This document shows positions 23,908 through 35,087 of a stretch of DNA of 64,000 bases, one piece after another. The notes under the pieces were generated by a model that ran no database searches, was not told the origin of the DNA, and was given only the letters and a program-made list of their open reading frames with translations. This DNA comes from Neocallimastix lanati (nom. inval.). Taxonomy: Eukaryota; Neocallimastigomycota; Neocallimastigomycetes; Neocallimastigales; Neocallimastigaceae. The stretch spans positions 518,500 through 582,499 of the forward strand of contig JACVTC010000120.1 of NCBI GenBank assembly GCA_016946835.1, in the 5' to 3' direction. Within the stretch, counting starts at the first letter, position 1, and each line of letters begins with the position of its first letter. The translations under genes were made by a program, and so were the position numbers.

Positions 23908-24696
23908 TGGTATGGTTTATATAGTTTTTGGAAATATAAAAATAATTAACACAAATAATAAAATAACAATAAAAATAATTTTGTTTTAAAATCAATATTT
24001 ATTTATTTAAATTTATAAAAGAAAAATAATAATAATATAATTATTTATTTAATAAAAAAAAAGTTATTCATTATATTTTATTTCACTAAAAATTACATGT
24101 ATTTATATTTTTTTATCAAATTAAAATTTGTAAAGCCTAACTATTTCTTAATAAACTAGTTACTAATTATTTTAATAAATAAAACATTTAAACTGAAATT
24201 GAATTATTATTTTAGTTAATAATATTATTTTTATAAATAGTAGTTATATATTATTGAATTATTAATTATTTTATAATAGTTTAATATTAATATATATAAA
24301 ATAAAAATAAAAAGATTATACGGAATATTTTAATTGTGGTTTAGTTAAATTTAGTAATTAAAAAATAAATTTAAATTGATAACGAAAATTTTAATAACTA
24401 ATTAAATAGATTTGATTATTTTCAATATAACAAATTACAAAAGAAATATAATATTAATATATTAAGTGGGCAAGGACAATATTCTTGGCTAAAGATTTTT
24501 AATACATTATAATGGAATCGATCGATAATTCAAAAAGGTATTATAAGTTAATTGGTGATTTATTAACTTAAGATTTTATTTAGTAATATTTGAAGAATAT
24601 TGGAAAGTTCCAATTATATAGAATAGAATAATCTATAAGGTTAGAATAATTTATATTATTCTAGCACAATTAGTATTATTTGTTCATTCTGTATTA
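23908..24696 (-). mobile_element. LTR-C1 (Set 1), 5' LTR of the decayed C element
   Basis: Near-identical to C2 (33593-34380) over its whole length, which fixes both ends: TGGTATGGTT on the left, CATTCTGTATTA on the right. The primer-binding site on its left makes it a minus-strand 5' LTR. Right flank GCA(G), interrupted by LTR-A1. Confidence 0.9.
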
Positions 24697-24699
24697 GCA

Positions 24700-25532
24700 T
24701 GTAAGAATCTATAATTATTTGCTAACAAATAATTATATTTTCTTAGTTAAGTTATTATAACTATAACTTTATTTAATTACATATAATATTTATTCATTAA
24801 ATTTATTTAATTTAATTTTAAATATTCATTAATTTAACAAAATTTATTTAATAATATATTTACAATATATTAATTTCTCTATTGTAACTAATGTATTCTG
24901 TATTGTATTCTGTATTTTATTAACTATTTAATTTTATATTTTTTATATAAGGATAAATTATATGATCGAAATATCTTTTATTATTTTATTCTTTTATTTT
25001 CGATCATTAGATTAGATTGGAAAATCGTTTAATTAAGATTTTTCTCAATTACTTTTTAGAAGTAATCGGTTTTACTTAATTAATGCCATGATCGATATGG
25101 ATAGAATATCGATCGAAAACTTATCTAGGTTTTTCTATCTAATTTTTTCCTAGATAGGAGATATGTTAAGATTAGAAAACCCTTTCTTATTTAACCTTAT
25201 TTTCATAAAAAAATATAAATAAGGCTCTTGAGTTCTCTTTGAGAAATCAAGAGTTATTATTATAAAAACATAGTTATAATAGTAACAATTTTATATTTTT
25301 AACTTTAATAAATTAATAAAATATTTTATTCAAAAAACATATTTTTAAAATCAAATTTATACAAATAATTCTTCTTTTGCTTTTCGTGTTATTATTATAA
25401 TTAATTTTATAATAAACTCTATAGGTAAATGATTTATTTTATTTTATTTTCTATTTTCTCAACTTAATGAATTAGTCGTTAAGTTGTAGTTAATAATTCT
25501 GTTTTGAGTTAGTTCTTAATAGAATTATTACA
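24700..25532 (+). mobile_element. LTR-A1 solo LTR (Set 2), inserted at the C1/M border
   Basis: Starts TGTAAGAATC and ends GAATTATTACA. Flanks are TAGCA (24695-24699) and CAGCA (25533-25537), a 5-bp target duplication with one mismatch. Removing it leaves C1-GCAG-M, so it landed exactly on the border. Its first 45 bp form a near-palindrome (TAAGAATCTATAATTATTTG, 4-nt loop, inverse arm with 2 mismatches). Confidence 0.88.
25214..25251 (+). promoter_or_regulatory. Promoter-like TATA and conserved R-region hairpin of LTR-A1
   Basis: TATAAATAAGG at 25214-25224 is followed by CTTGAGTTCTCTTTGAGAAA and TCAAG (25227-25251), a short stem-loop. The TCAAGAGTTATTATT extension recurs in Set 2 LTRs A, B, E and R, so it probably marks the transcript start or a 5' RNA hairpin. 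Confidence 0.55.
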
Positions 25533-25538
25533 CAGCAG

Positions 25539-26136
25539 TGGTACAGGACTTTTGAAATTGATGGATGTATAATAATATATTGGTAAATAGATAATGGACG
25601 TATTAAAAGTACTAGAAACTTATATAATATTTATTTATTTATTGACTATTTATTAATTTATTTATTTAAAAATTTATTTAACTATATATTTATTCATCCA
25701 TTTATTTATTTGTTCATTTATTTATTTATTCCTCCATTACATAAAAAAAAGAAAAGAGAGAGATTTAAAATAATATTATTACAAAATATTTTATATATTT
25801 TGGTAATACATTGATTAGTTAAAAATAATTTTGTGTAACAATAAAATAATAATAAAATTTTAGATATGAATATTAATAATAAAAATAATAAAAAGTTTAT
25901 AATATAAAATAAAATTTATCAAATGTATAATAAAAATATAATAAGAATATAATAAAATATTTATTTTATAGCAAAATATTAATAATTAATAATATATATA
26001 TTTATATAATAATAAAGAAAATATTGATAAATTTAATAAAGATAATAATTAATTAATAAAATAGATTTAAAACATATTTATATGGAGAAATGTTAAAATT
26101 ATTATAATTTAAGGTATTTGAGTAAATACCGTATCA
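25539..26136 (-). mobile_element. LTR-M1 (3' LTR of element M), 598 bp
   Basis: Begins TGGTACAGGACT and ends AATACCGTATCA on the plus strand; matches M2 apart from a segment of about 100 bp (about 25890-26020) absent from M2. Confidence 0.92.
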
Positions 26137-26152
26137 TGATGCCCCCGTTAAG
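26137..26152 (-). other. Polypurine tract of element M
   Basis: The minus strand reads AACGGGGGCATCA directly before the LTR start TGATACGG. The GGGGCATC core is shared with element K. Confidence 0.7.
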
Positions 26153-26174
26153 TTTAGACTTCGTCCTTTGAAGT

Positions 26175-27220
26175 TTATACTTCGCATAGTCTGTATGGTA
26201 CAATGTTCTTTAAGTGAACATTTCTCTCAGCGATTTCATTAGTTACAGGATCGCAAAGTGTGACCGTGTTAAATTTCTTCTTAACTATTTTCATAGGGCC
26301 AAGGAAGAACTGGTCTAATTTTCTTCGGTTAATAAGTTTGACAAGGACAAGATCACCAGGGTTATATTCAGCCTTCATTCTCTTCATTTGTTTTCGCCTG
26401 TCTTCCCATAACTTGTTAGAAGTATTAATGTTGTTGATGGCTTCTTTAATCCAGGCATAATGTTTAGTAAATCTTCTTATTAAAAATTCTTCTTCACTTT
26501 CGTATTCTTCTTTCTTGTCTAAGTTCAGTGTTAATTCAAAGGGTTGTAAATCGCGACGTCCATATAACAACTCAAAACTGGAAAATTTAGTAGTTTCATT
26601 CTTACAGGTGCGAATAGCCCATAAAGCGCTTGGTAGCATCTCATCCCAAATGGTAGTGTTGCGATTACAAAGAATTCTCAAGTACTTGCCTATTTCTTTA
26701 TTTCTATTTTCGACTTCGCCGTTGGATTCTGGATGGTTTGTTGTAATATAGTGTACGTAAACTCCATATAAGTTGAAAAAAGCTTTCGTTTTGTCCGAAC
26801 AGAATTGGGGTCCGTTGTCCGTTATTAAAATTACAGGCGTTCCATGTCGAGCAAAGACTTTGGATAGAAATTGGATAACGTCATCTGATTCAATGTTCTT
26901 AGTGGGTTCAGCTTCAACCCACTTATTCAGGTAATCTACTAAAACTATAATGTATTGATTACCTTTCTGAGTAACTGGTAGAGGTCCTACAATGTCTAGA
27001 CCTACCTTAGTAAATGGAAGACCGGGTTTCGTGGCTGTATCTTCAGGTTGATAGTTAAATGTTTGTGGCTTAAAAAGTTGACAAGTTTTACAGGTTCTGA
27101 CCATGTATTTAACATCTTGTATCATGTTGGTCCAATAGTAATCTCTTTTCAAGCGGTTGTATGTCTTGAAAGTACCTTCGTGACCAATACCATGGGCCTT
27201 AAGAATAAGTTTGTTATTTC
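26175..27220 (-). pseudogene. Element M integrase
   Basis: Read on the minus strand from a deletion joint near 27220: KAHGIGHEGTFKTYNRLKRD and then CKTCQLF form the HHCC zinc module. The core has GLDIVGPLP (first Asp), ITDNGPQF (second Asp) and HPESNGEVENRN (third acid), all present and in one frame. The C-terminal GPMKIVKKKFN (GPF-like motif) and ERNVHLKNIVPY follow, with a stop at 26175. No chromodomain follows. The N-terminus is fused out of frame to the start of RT, so it cannot be made from the normal Pol precursor. The catalytic core itself looks undamaged. Confidence 0.9.
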
Positions 27221-28606
27221 TTGCTTTAAAGCTTGAGTTTGAACTTTGGACAACCGGTATCCTTTCCGCTTGATCGGCTTTGCATTTTCTATTAATTGAA
27301 TGGTATGTGGAAGCAGTTTCGTTGGCTGGAGTTCATCAATTTTGATTGCTAGGATGATGATGAATTCATGAAATAGTGAGTTGACTTTTATTCTGTATTT
27401 TCTTGGTAATTCACCCAATACTTTGTTCAACAACTCTTGTTTTTTTAAGGGTCCGTCTTTAACTTCTTCAATTTGATCTATTTCATCATGGTAGTTCTCA
27501 TCTTTGACCTTATTTACAAGATTGTGATGCTCAGTATCGTCACTCTCCTTCGATACTTCCTCATCAGTCCCTAAAGGAGACACACGATCCCATGATTCTT
27601 CACTGAGCATCTTGCATAAGTGATTGTCGATAGGATGTACGAATAATTTATTGTCTTTTAATGTATTGAATCCTATAAGTATATCGAAGATATTTTTATC
27701 ATTTTCAACAACTCTAAATACATCTTTAATTGTGGTATCCCCAATTTTGACATTCAATAGATAAAGTTCTGAATCCAATTTCTTCTCAGAGAAAATTTGT
27801 ACAATATTATTATTTGTGTACCCCATTGGTACCAAGTTTTGTTTTTCTTTTATCCTTGTTAAGTAATTTTTTGTCACCAAGTTTAAGCTAGCATAGGTAT
27901 CCAAGAAAACTATACCTTCAATCCCATAAACATAACATTTTGTGCTGGCGATATCACTTCTTGAAATAGTAGATAGAACTATTTCGTTTAGAGATTGTCC
28001 TTAAGTATTGCTGTCCTTTAGCTTAAGTAGTTTAACTAGTTCCGATCTAAGCTTAGGACTTATATCTAGTAGCTGTGTGATGGAGATATTAGCTAGTTTG
28101 TTGTTTAAGTCATCAGAGATATCATAACTGTTCTTTCCTTCCATCAAGGCTATATGTTTTTCGGTAGATGTCCTTTTAGATTTGGCTTCTTCGGCTTTAT
28201 CACTAGGAAGTTTTCCTTTTGTTACTTCTCTAGATTGATCATCTCTTGATGGATGAGTACTTGTTTCAGTTTCTTCTATTATTTCTTTTTCTTTATCTAA
28301 TTTGGTTTTTCTTTTCACGGACTTGATGGATGGCTGAGCTATCACAGAAAGGTCAATTTCTTCAAGCTTTTCTGTGGTAGTAGGTGTAGACACTGGTGAT
28401 TCAAACTCCATAGCGGTATCCTGAGTTGCGGCTTTTCCTTTCCTAGATTTTTCTTTTGAAGAGTATGGGGTTTCTGCCATGCTAATATTCTTTTTCTTTC
28501 TTCTTACTACCGCTGCTAATATATCATTATTTGGAACTAGTGGTAAATGGTTCTTTTCGTTGGTTTGACTAAAGGAAGTTTCCCTTCTTCCTTTTACCAG
28601 TTTAAA
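27149..28606 (-). pseudogene. Element M protease region and RT stub
   Basis: Pol frame entered by -1 frameshift at 28600-28606. An acidic/basic linker (28480-28000), a single in-frame TAA at 28001-28003, then the retropepsin-like segment VFLDTYASLNLV near 27900, where the catalytic Asp-Thr is followed by Tyr instead of Gly. The substrate-domain end (FDILIGFNTL) follows, then a long acidic linker and the RT entry motif KPIKRKGYRLSKVQ (27290-27250). The frame breaks at the deletion joint near 27220. About 480 residues of RT and RNase H present in element K are missing. Confidence 0.85.
28571..28606 (-). promoter_or_regulatory. -1 ribosomal frameshift signal, gag-pol of element M
   Basis: On the minus strand the slip heptamer T TTA AAC (28606-28600) lies in the gag frame, TGG TAA (gag stop) follows, then stem AAAGGAAG / CTTCCTTT (28594-28587 with 28578-28571) with an 8-nt loop. 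Pol is open in the -1 frame across it. Confidence 0.8.
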
Positions 28607-29462
28607 GATTTATTTTCTTTTTGAAGTTGGCCTTTTTCTTCCATCTCTGCTAATTCCCTGAAAGAGTAAGGACATTGGTTTAAGTAGTGTCCCACTTGAC
28701 CACATTTATAGCATTTTCTATTATTTTGTTGATGCGTGCTTGAGTTATCTTGGCGTCTTCTGGTCTGTACTTGATTTGACTTCAGTTTATTTTCTTTTAC
28801 ATACCTATAATCGGGTCGTTATCCCTTGTGTTGTATTTTCGGTTACCAAAGCCCTTGAATGGATAACCTCCGTAGTTGACTTTATAATAATAAGTTTGGT
28901 TGGATTGAAATGTTGCTAAAACAGTTTCAGGCTTACGTAGGAAATTTTCTTCAGCCCTTTCGGCTAGTTCGGCTTCTTCGAAGGTATCCTCCAGGTCATA
29001 ACACCTTTGGGTGATTACTTAAGACCTTGCATAAGGTCTACTAGCAATGGATTCAATGTAATCGTTTACCGTAATGAAAGATTGGTATAGTTTGGAAAGA
29101 CTATTGTAGAGCTTCTTGTACCTCCAGTTAAAGTTTTGAATACTTTCACCCTTTCTGATTCTAAGTTTCTGGAGTCTCTTACATTTTTCCTGGGGAGTAA
29201 CTTTAAGAGCATCTTCTATAGCCTTTTTCATCTGGTTGATGGATGGATACTTCTTTCCTCCTTCTTCATCGGTAGTTACTAAGTCTTGAAGTATACCTCT
29301 TAGTTTGCCTTCCACACATTCCATAGCCCAGGAATGTATATTCATAGGTTCAGTGATGTTTGCTAGTCTCATGATCCTAGCAAATTCATCACCCCAAGAA
29401 TCCACATCTCTTGTTGCTTCGTTTAGACGATGTAAGATCTCTTCGAGTTCCCTGATCTTCAT
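28594..29462 (-). pseudogene. Element M Gag with CCHC zinc knuckle
   Basis: Starts at ATG 29462, 146 nt from the LTR. A helical capsid-like part (LEEILHRLNEATRDVDSWGD; KRLQKLRIRKGESIQNFNWR) runs to 29019, where the frame is broken (stop), and again near 28815. The nucleocapsid knuckle CYKCGQVGHYLNQC (CX2CX4HX4C) lies at about 28725-28684. It ends NKSLNW with TAA at 28594-28596, just after the slip site. Confidence 0.85.
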
Positions 29463-29592
29463 TTGTTTAGTATTTTTTTTTTGTTTTATTTGTTTTATTA
29501 TTATTATTATTTCGTTTATAATATTTTATTTAATCTTCTTTCTTTTTGACTATCTATTAATGTTTCATATTATTATACTTTCGTCCTGCATA

Positions 29593-29607
29593 GCTCGCCA
29601 GAAATTA
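29593..29607 (-). other. Primer-binding site of element M
   Basis: The minus strand reads TGGCGAGC starting 7 nt after the LTR end. It begins with TGG and differs from the TGGTGGAGA site of C, G and K, so M uses another tRNA primer. Confidence 0.6.
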
Positions 29608-30105
29608 TGGTACAGGACTTTTGAAATTGATGGATGTATAATAATATATTGGTAAATAGATAGTGGACGTATAAAAAGTTCGAAAAACTTATATAATATT
29701 TATTTATTTATTTATTGACTATTTATTAATTTATTTATTTAAAAATTTATTTAACTATATATTTATTCATCCATTTATTTATTTGTTCATTTATTTATTT
29801 ATTCCTCCATTACATAAAAAAAAGAAAAGAGAGAGATTTAAAATAATATTATTACAAAATATTTTATAAATTTTGGTAATACATTGATTAGTTAAAAATA
29901 ATTTTGTGTATCAATAAAATAATAATAAAATTTTAGATATGAATATTAATAATAAAAATAATAAAAAGTTTATTATAATAATAAAGGAAATATTGATAAA
30001 TTTAATAAAGATAATAATTAATTAATAAAATAGATTTAAAACATATTTATATGGAGAAATGTTAAAATTATTATAATTTAAGGTATTTGAGTAAATACCG
30101 TATCA
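29608..30105 (-). mobile_element. LTR-M2 (5' LTR of element M), 498 bp
   Basis: Begins TGGTACAGGACT and ends AATACCGTATCA; about 100 bp shorter than M1 owing to an internal deletion, otherwise nearly identical. Confidence 0.92.
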
Positions 30106-30108
30106 ACA

Positions 30109-30901
30109 TGTAATAATTTCATTATAATATTTATTATAACAAAATTAACTACAACCTGATATTAACATCAAGTTGAGAAAATAAGAAAACAATTAGAAAA
30201 AATAAAGAAAATTTTAAGTTATCTTGACAAGGAAGAGTTTATTATAAACAAATATAATAATCAACACAAAATAAAAGAACACTTATTGAAAATGTTTGTA
30301 GATTTTATTTATTATTATTATATATTTATTAATATTTGTTATATAATAATAACTCTTGATTTCTCAAATATTTAAAGAAATCAATAGCTATTTATACCAA
30401 AAATTAAATAATAAAATTTTATAAATTTTATATAAAATAATAATTTAAAAGGTTTTCTAATCTTAACAATTATCTTATCTAGAAAAAGATTAGAAGAAAA
30501 AACTAGATAAGTTCTTTAAGGAAAAACCAATTTATTATTATAATAAATTAGAAAAAACCTTAAAGTCCAATAAAATTAATTTATGTTTTAATAAGAAAAT
30601 AAAAAACTTTAAAGTCCGAATAAGTTGATTCAAATTTTAATTAAAAATAATAATTAAATAATTAATTTATTACTATAGAAATTAATAAATTTTATAATTA
30701 AATAAATTAAATAAAATAAATGTATACTAAATAAATTTAAAGAAAATTTTTAATTAAATTAAAATTATAATTAAATGTACAAATACATATTAACTTGATA
30801 AATAATTACTAATTTAATGAATGAATGTATAAATTATGTAATAGATAAATAATCAAATAAAGAAATTATAATTATTTAACAAATAATTATAGTTTCTTAC
30901 A
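30109..30901 (-). mobile_element. LTR-B2 solo LTR (Set 2)
   Basis: Reverse-orientation copy of LTR-B1 (39675-40456). Flanked by CAACA (30104-30108) and CAACA (30902-30906), an exact 5-bp target duplication that overlaps the last bases of LTR-M2. Confidence 0.92.
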
Positions 30902-30906
30902 CAACA

Positions 30907-31869
30907 TGTAATAATTTAATTATAGAGTTAATTATAATTAAATTATTAACTACAACTTAATAATAACTAAATAATAATTATTATTAAATTGAGAAAGCAA
31001 AAAAGATAAATATACTTATCTTCTATAAGAGAGAGTTTATTATAACTAATTATAATAAATTAATAACACAGAATTTTCAAAGAGAAAAGATTATTTTATT
31101 TTATTTTTAAATTTGTTTTATTAAAACTTACTTTATTAAAATAGAAATATAAAATATTTATTAATGTTATTACTATATTATAATTGTTATAATAATAACT
31201 CTTGATTTCTCAAAGAGAATTCAAGAGCCTTATTTATACTTTTTTGAAAAATAAGGTTAAATTAAAAAATGTTTTCTAATCTTAACAAATCTCTTATCTA
31301 GGAAAAGATTAGAGAGAAAAACCTAGATAAGATTTTTGATCGATATTCTATCCATATCGATCATCGTATCAATTAGGTAAAACCAATTACTTTTAAGAAG
31401 TAATTGGGAAAAACCCTAATTAACCGATTCGCTAATCTAATGTAATTGATCGAAAATAAAAGAATAAAATAATAAAAATATTTCGATCATAAAATCATAA
31501 ATTTACAAATAAGGAAAATAACATAATAAACATAATAATGATATTAATAAACAAAATACAGAATACATTATTAAAATACATATTAGAATACATAATATAC
31601 TTATTTACAATTTAATTAAATAAATAAACTAAGACTAATAAATTTAATAATTAAATGTATAATTAAATAAACTATAATTATTTATAAACGTATAAATAAT
31701 AATTAATTAATTAAATTTTGTTTTATTAAATTAATGAATATTTAATATTGTGTTAAATAAATTATTAATAATATTTAAATGAATAAATATTATATAATTA
31801 AATAAAGTTATAATTATAACTTTAAGAAAATATAATTATTTTATTTAAAAATAATTATAGATTCTTACA
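30907..31869 (-). mobile_element. LTR-A3 solo LTR (Set 2)
   Basis: Reverse-orientation relative of LTR-A1: AATAATAACTCTTGATTTCT hairpin block near 31190, GATCGATATTCTATCC near 31338, end ATTCTTACA. Flanked by CAACA (30902-30906 and 31870-31874). Head-to-tail with B2, with the same target duplication. Confidence 0.92.
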
Positions 31870-31875
31870 CAACAG

Positions 31876-32671
31876 TGTTAAGGTTTTAGAGAATTAAATA
31901 AAAATAAAAGTAAAAGAAACACAAATTTTATTTATTTATTTATTATTTTATTTATTAATTTTATTAATTGATTGATGATTTTTAAAAATTGTTAGCAAAA
32001 TTTACAACTATTTATACTTTTTTCAAGGCATAAAAGTTGTTCTTGCCACTAAATTGCATTTCGTTTTTTTTTTATAAAAACTATTAAATTTAAATTGATT
32101 TTTATAATCAATTATATAAAATTTAATTATAACAATATAAATAAAATACATTTATAATATTAATAAAACATTTTTTTTTTTTTTATAATCTATCTAAAAT
32201 ATTACTAATACGAATTTAATTTATTGGCTATAATTTTTATTACAACCTGTTAAAATATTCAAATAAAAATAAAAATACTATTCTAATATTAAGTTTTTTA
32301 ATAAAATAAAATATTTGTCAATATAAAATAAAACATTTCAATATAAAATTTTATAATAAAAGTTAAAATATAATATATAAATTTTTAATTATCAATATAT
32401 AAAAAAAAATATTATTAATAAAAATTTTCATTATTAATAAAAAAATAAGATTTATTATAAATGTTGCTAATATAAGTTTTAAATATATAAAAATATTACT
32501 ATTAATATAAGATTTAATATAAAAATATAAAGTTTAATAAATTTTTAAATCCAAAGATCAAAAATTAAATCAAAAATTATATTAAAGTACAAAGATAATA
32601 ATGTACATATAATGTATTAGAAATAAATCGTAAATTTAATTAAGAATGTATTATTTAGTACATTCTTATCA
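31876..32671 (-). mobile_element. LTR-K3 solo LTR (Set 1)
   Basis: An older copy of the element K LTR (TGTTAAGGTT...CATTCTTATCA), with a much shorter T-run (about 18 against 47). Exact 4-bp duplication ACAG (31872-31875, 32672-32675). Confidence 0.93.
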
Positions 32672-32675
32672 ACAG

Positions 32676-33588
32676 AAACAATAAATATGTTAAGGAACGA
32701 ACAAATAATGTTAATTTTATTATTTTTCATAAAAATAACTTAACCACTAAAATTAAATTATTTATTTCCTTACTTGGAGAACTTTCTTATGTTCTATTAC
32801 TGCCAAATTATTACTAATATTAAATTTATTATTATTAATATAAATTCTTTATTAATATCAATACTTTATTATTAAAATTAATACTATATTATTAATATCA
32901 ATGTTATTATCAATATCTAGTTTTATTAATATGATTTATTCTATCAATATTTTATTATTAAAGAAAATTTTATTTTACAAGTATTACTAATACAGATTAT
33001 TTATTATTAATAAAATTAATATAACTAATGATTTAAAAATATTTTACTTAAATCCATGATCCTTGTCATTAAAATTAGTAATATTTCCTTCCAAAATACA
33101 CCCTATTTATAATAAGATTAATAATAGATAATAATCTAAAATACTTTTATTTAAAAATAGTATAAAATTAAATAATACTCTATTACTAATAGTTCTGTAA
33201 AAGTAATAAAATTATTTTTAAAATATATTATCACTACAATTAATAATAAATAGTTTAGAATTTAATAATATGTAATAATTATTTATTATAATAGAATAGA
33301 TTATGAATTTATAATTTAAATACAATTCAAACATGTAACTCTAAGATATTCTAAAGAAATGGCTTGATCATTTCTATCGATAAAAAAAAATGTATAAATA
33401 GATGAGAAAATTGTATTTTAGAAAAATAATCTTGAAAAATATAATCTTATTAAAAAAATTAAATTATATTTAGTTTTAATTGAATAATTTTTATTAAATA
33501 AATAAATAAAATATTCTAAAAAAGATATATTTTAATTTTTAATTTTTTTATTTTAGTGTTTATTTCTATATTTATTATTGATCTGTCA
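32676..33588. mobile_element. Probable LTR-L
   Basis: The right end ATCTGTCA abuts the CGAA spacer. A candidate left end TGTTAAGGAACG is at 32689. It contains a TATA-like TGTATAAATAG (33391). No second copy is present in the window, so the left border is uncertain. Confidence 0.4.
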
Positions 33589-33592
33589 CGAA

Positions 33593-34380
33593 TGGTATGG
33601 TTCATATAGTTTTAGGAATATAATAATAATTAACACAAATAATAAAATTACAATAAAAAAAATAAATTGTTTTAAAATCAATATTTATTTATTTAAATTT
33701 ATAAAAGAAAAATAATAATATAACTATTTATTTAATAAAAGTAAGTTATTGATTATATTTTATTTCACTAAAAATTACATGTATTTATATTTTTTTATCA
33801 AATTAAAATTTGTAAAGACTAACTATTTTTTTAATAAACTAATTACTAATTATTTTTATAAATAAAACATTTAAATTGAAATTGAATTATTATTTTAGTT
33901 AATAATATTATTTTTATAAATAGTAGTTATATATTATTGAATTATTAATTATTTAATAATAGTTTAATATTAATATATATAAAATAAAAATAAAGAGATT
34001 ATACAGAATATTTTAATTGTGGTTTAGTTAAATTTACTAATTAAAAATAAATTTAAATTGATAACGAAAATTTTAATAAATAATTAAATAGATTTGATTA
34101 TTTCCAATATAACATATTACAAAAGAAATATAATATTAATATATTAAGTGGGCAAGGACAATATTCTTGGCTAAAGATTTTTAATATATTATAATGGAAT
34201 CGGATCGATAATTCAAAAAGGTATTATAAGTTAATTGGTGATTTATTAACTTAAGATTTCTATTTAGTAATATTTGAAGAATATTAGAAAGTTCCAATTA
34301 TATAGAATAGAATAATCTATAAGGTTAGAATAATTTATATTATTCTAGCACAATTAGTATTATTTGTTCATTCTGTATTA
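33593..34380 (-). mobile_element. LTR-C2 solo LTR (Set 1)
   Basis: Second copy of C1, nearly identical end to end. Left flank CGAA (33589-33592); the right flank CGA(A) is split by LTR-E. Confidence 0.93.
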
Positions 34381-34383
34381 CGA

Positions 34384-35081
34384 TGTAAGTGTTGACTAAT
34401 TAATTAGTCACACTTAACCAAATATAATATAAATTTTATATTTATTTTTATTATTAATTAAGATTTAAATAATTTTACAATAAAATTAACACTTAATATT
34501 ATTTAATATACTATAATTTTAATAATCGTTATTAAATAATAAAATAAAAATAATTATTAATTGATAAATTAATTTTTTAACTAATTAATAATTAATTATT
34601 ATGAAATATAAACAATATCTTTAATTAATAACCAATTTCTATTTAATATAAATAATTAATCATTTGATTTATCATTAACAATAATACGTGATTAATGATA
34701 TTAAAACATTTAATATTAATATAATTAATATTAAATTAATATAAAATTAATTAATAATTATAAACTTAAAACATCATAATAAATAATTTCATAAAATATT
34801 GGTTAATTGCTAATATTAAATTATATTAAATTATATTAAATAATAAATAATTAATTTATTTTATCTTTCAGGTTTTTTCTCATAATCTTTTTCCTGAAAG
34901 AATAACTTTTAAGATTATGAACAAAAAAATTATAAATAATCTTGATTTTTTCTATAAAATAAAAATCAAGAGTTATTATTTAGAAAATAATATATAATAA
35001 AATTTCTTAATAAACTCGAAATATTTTTTAACAATTATTGTTATTTCTATAAAAGTTAAGTATTAATTTTGTGTTATTATA
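34384..35081 (+). mobile_element. LTR-E solo LTR (Set 2)
   Basis: Starts TGTAAGTGTTGAC and ends GTGTTATTATA; exact 5-bp duplication TACGA (34379-34383, 35082-35086). Removing it restores C2-CGAA-F1. It starts with a hairpin TAAGTGTTGACTAATT / AATTAGTCACACTTA (1-nt bulge). The ATCAAGAGTTATTATT block lies at about 34963. Confidence 0.9.
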
Positions 35082-35087
35082 TACGAA

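Larger units (their letters stand above)
25539..30105 (-). mobile_element. Element M: Ty3/Gypsy retrotransposon lacking RT-RNase H
   Basis: Two LTRs (M1, M2) flank a minus-strand interior with primer-binding site, gag, protease and integrase but no RT or RNase H. Flanks are GCAG on the left and ACA(G) on the right, a 4-bp duplication with one mismatch. Frames carry one internal stop and two frame breaks. The polypurine tract GGGGGCATCA lies next to M1. M2 lacks about 100 bp present in M1. Confidence 0.9.

Noticed and set aside
26260-27236. Plus-strand open frames opposite the M integrase
   Set aside because: Antisense shadows of a clear minus-strand integrase with all catalytic motifs.
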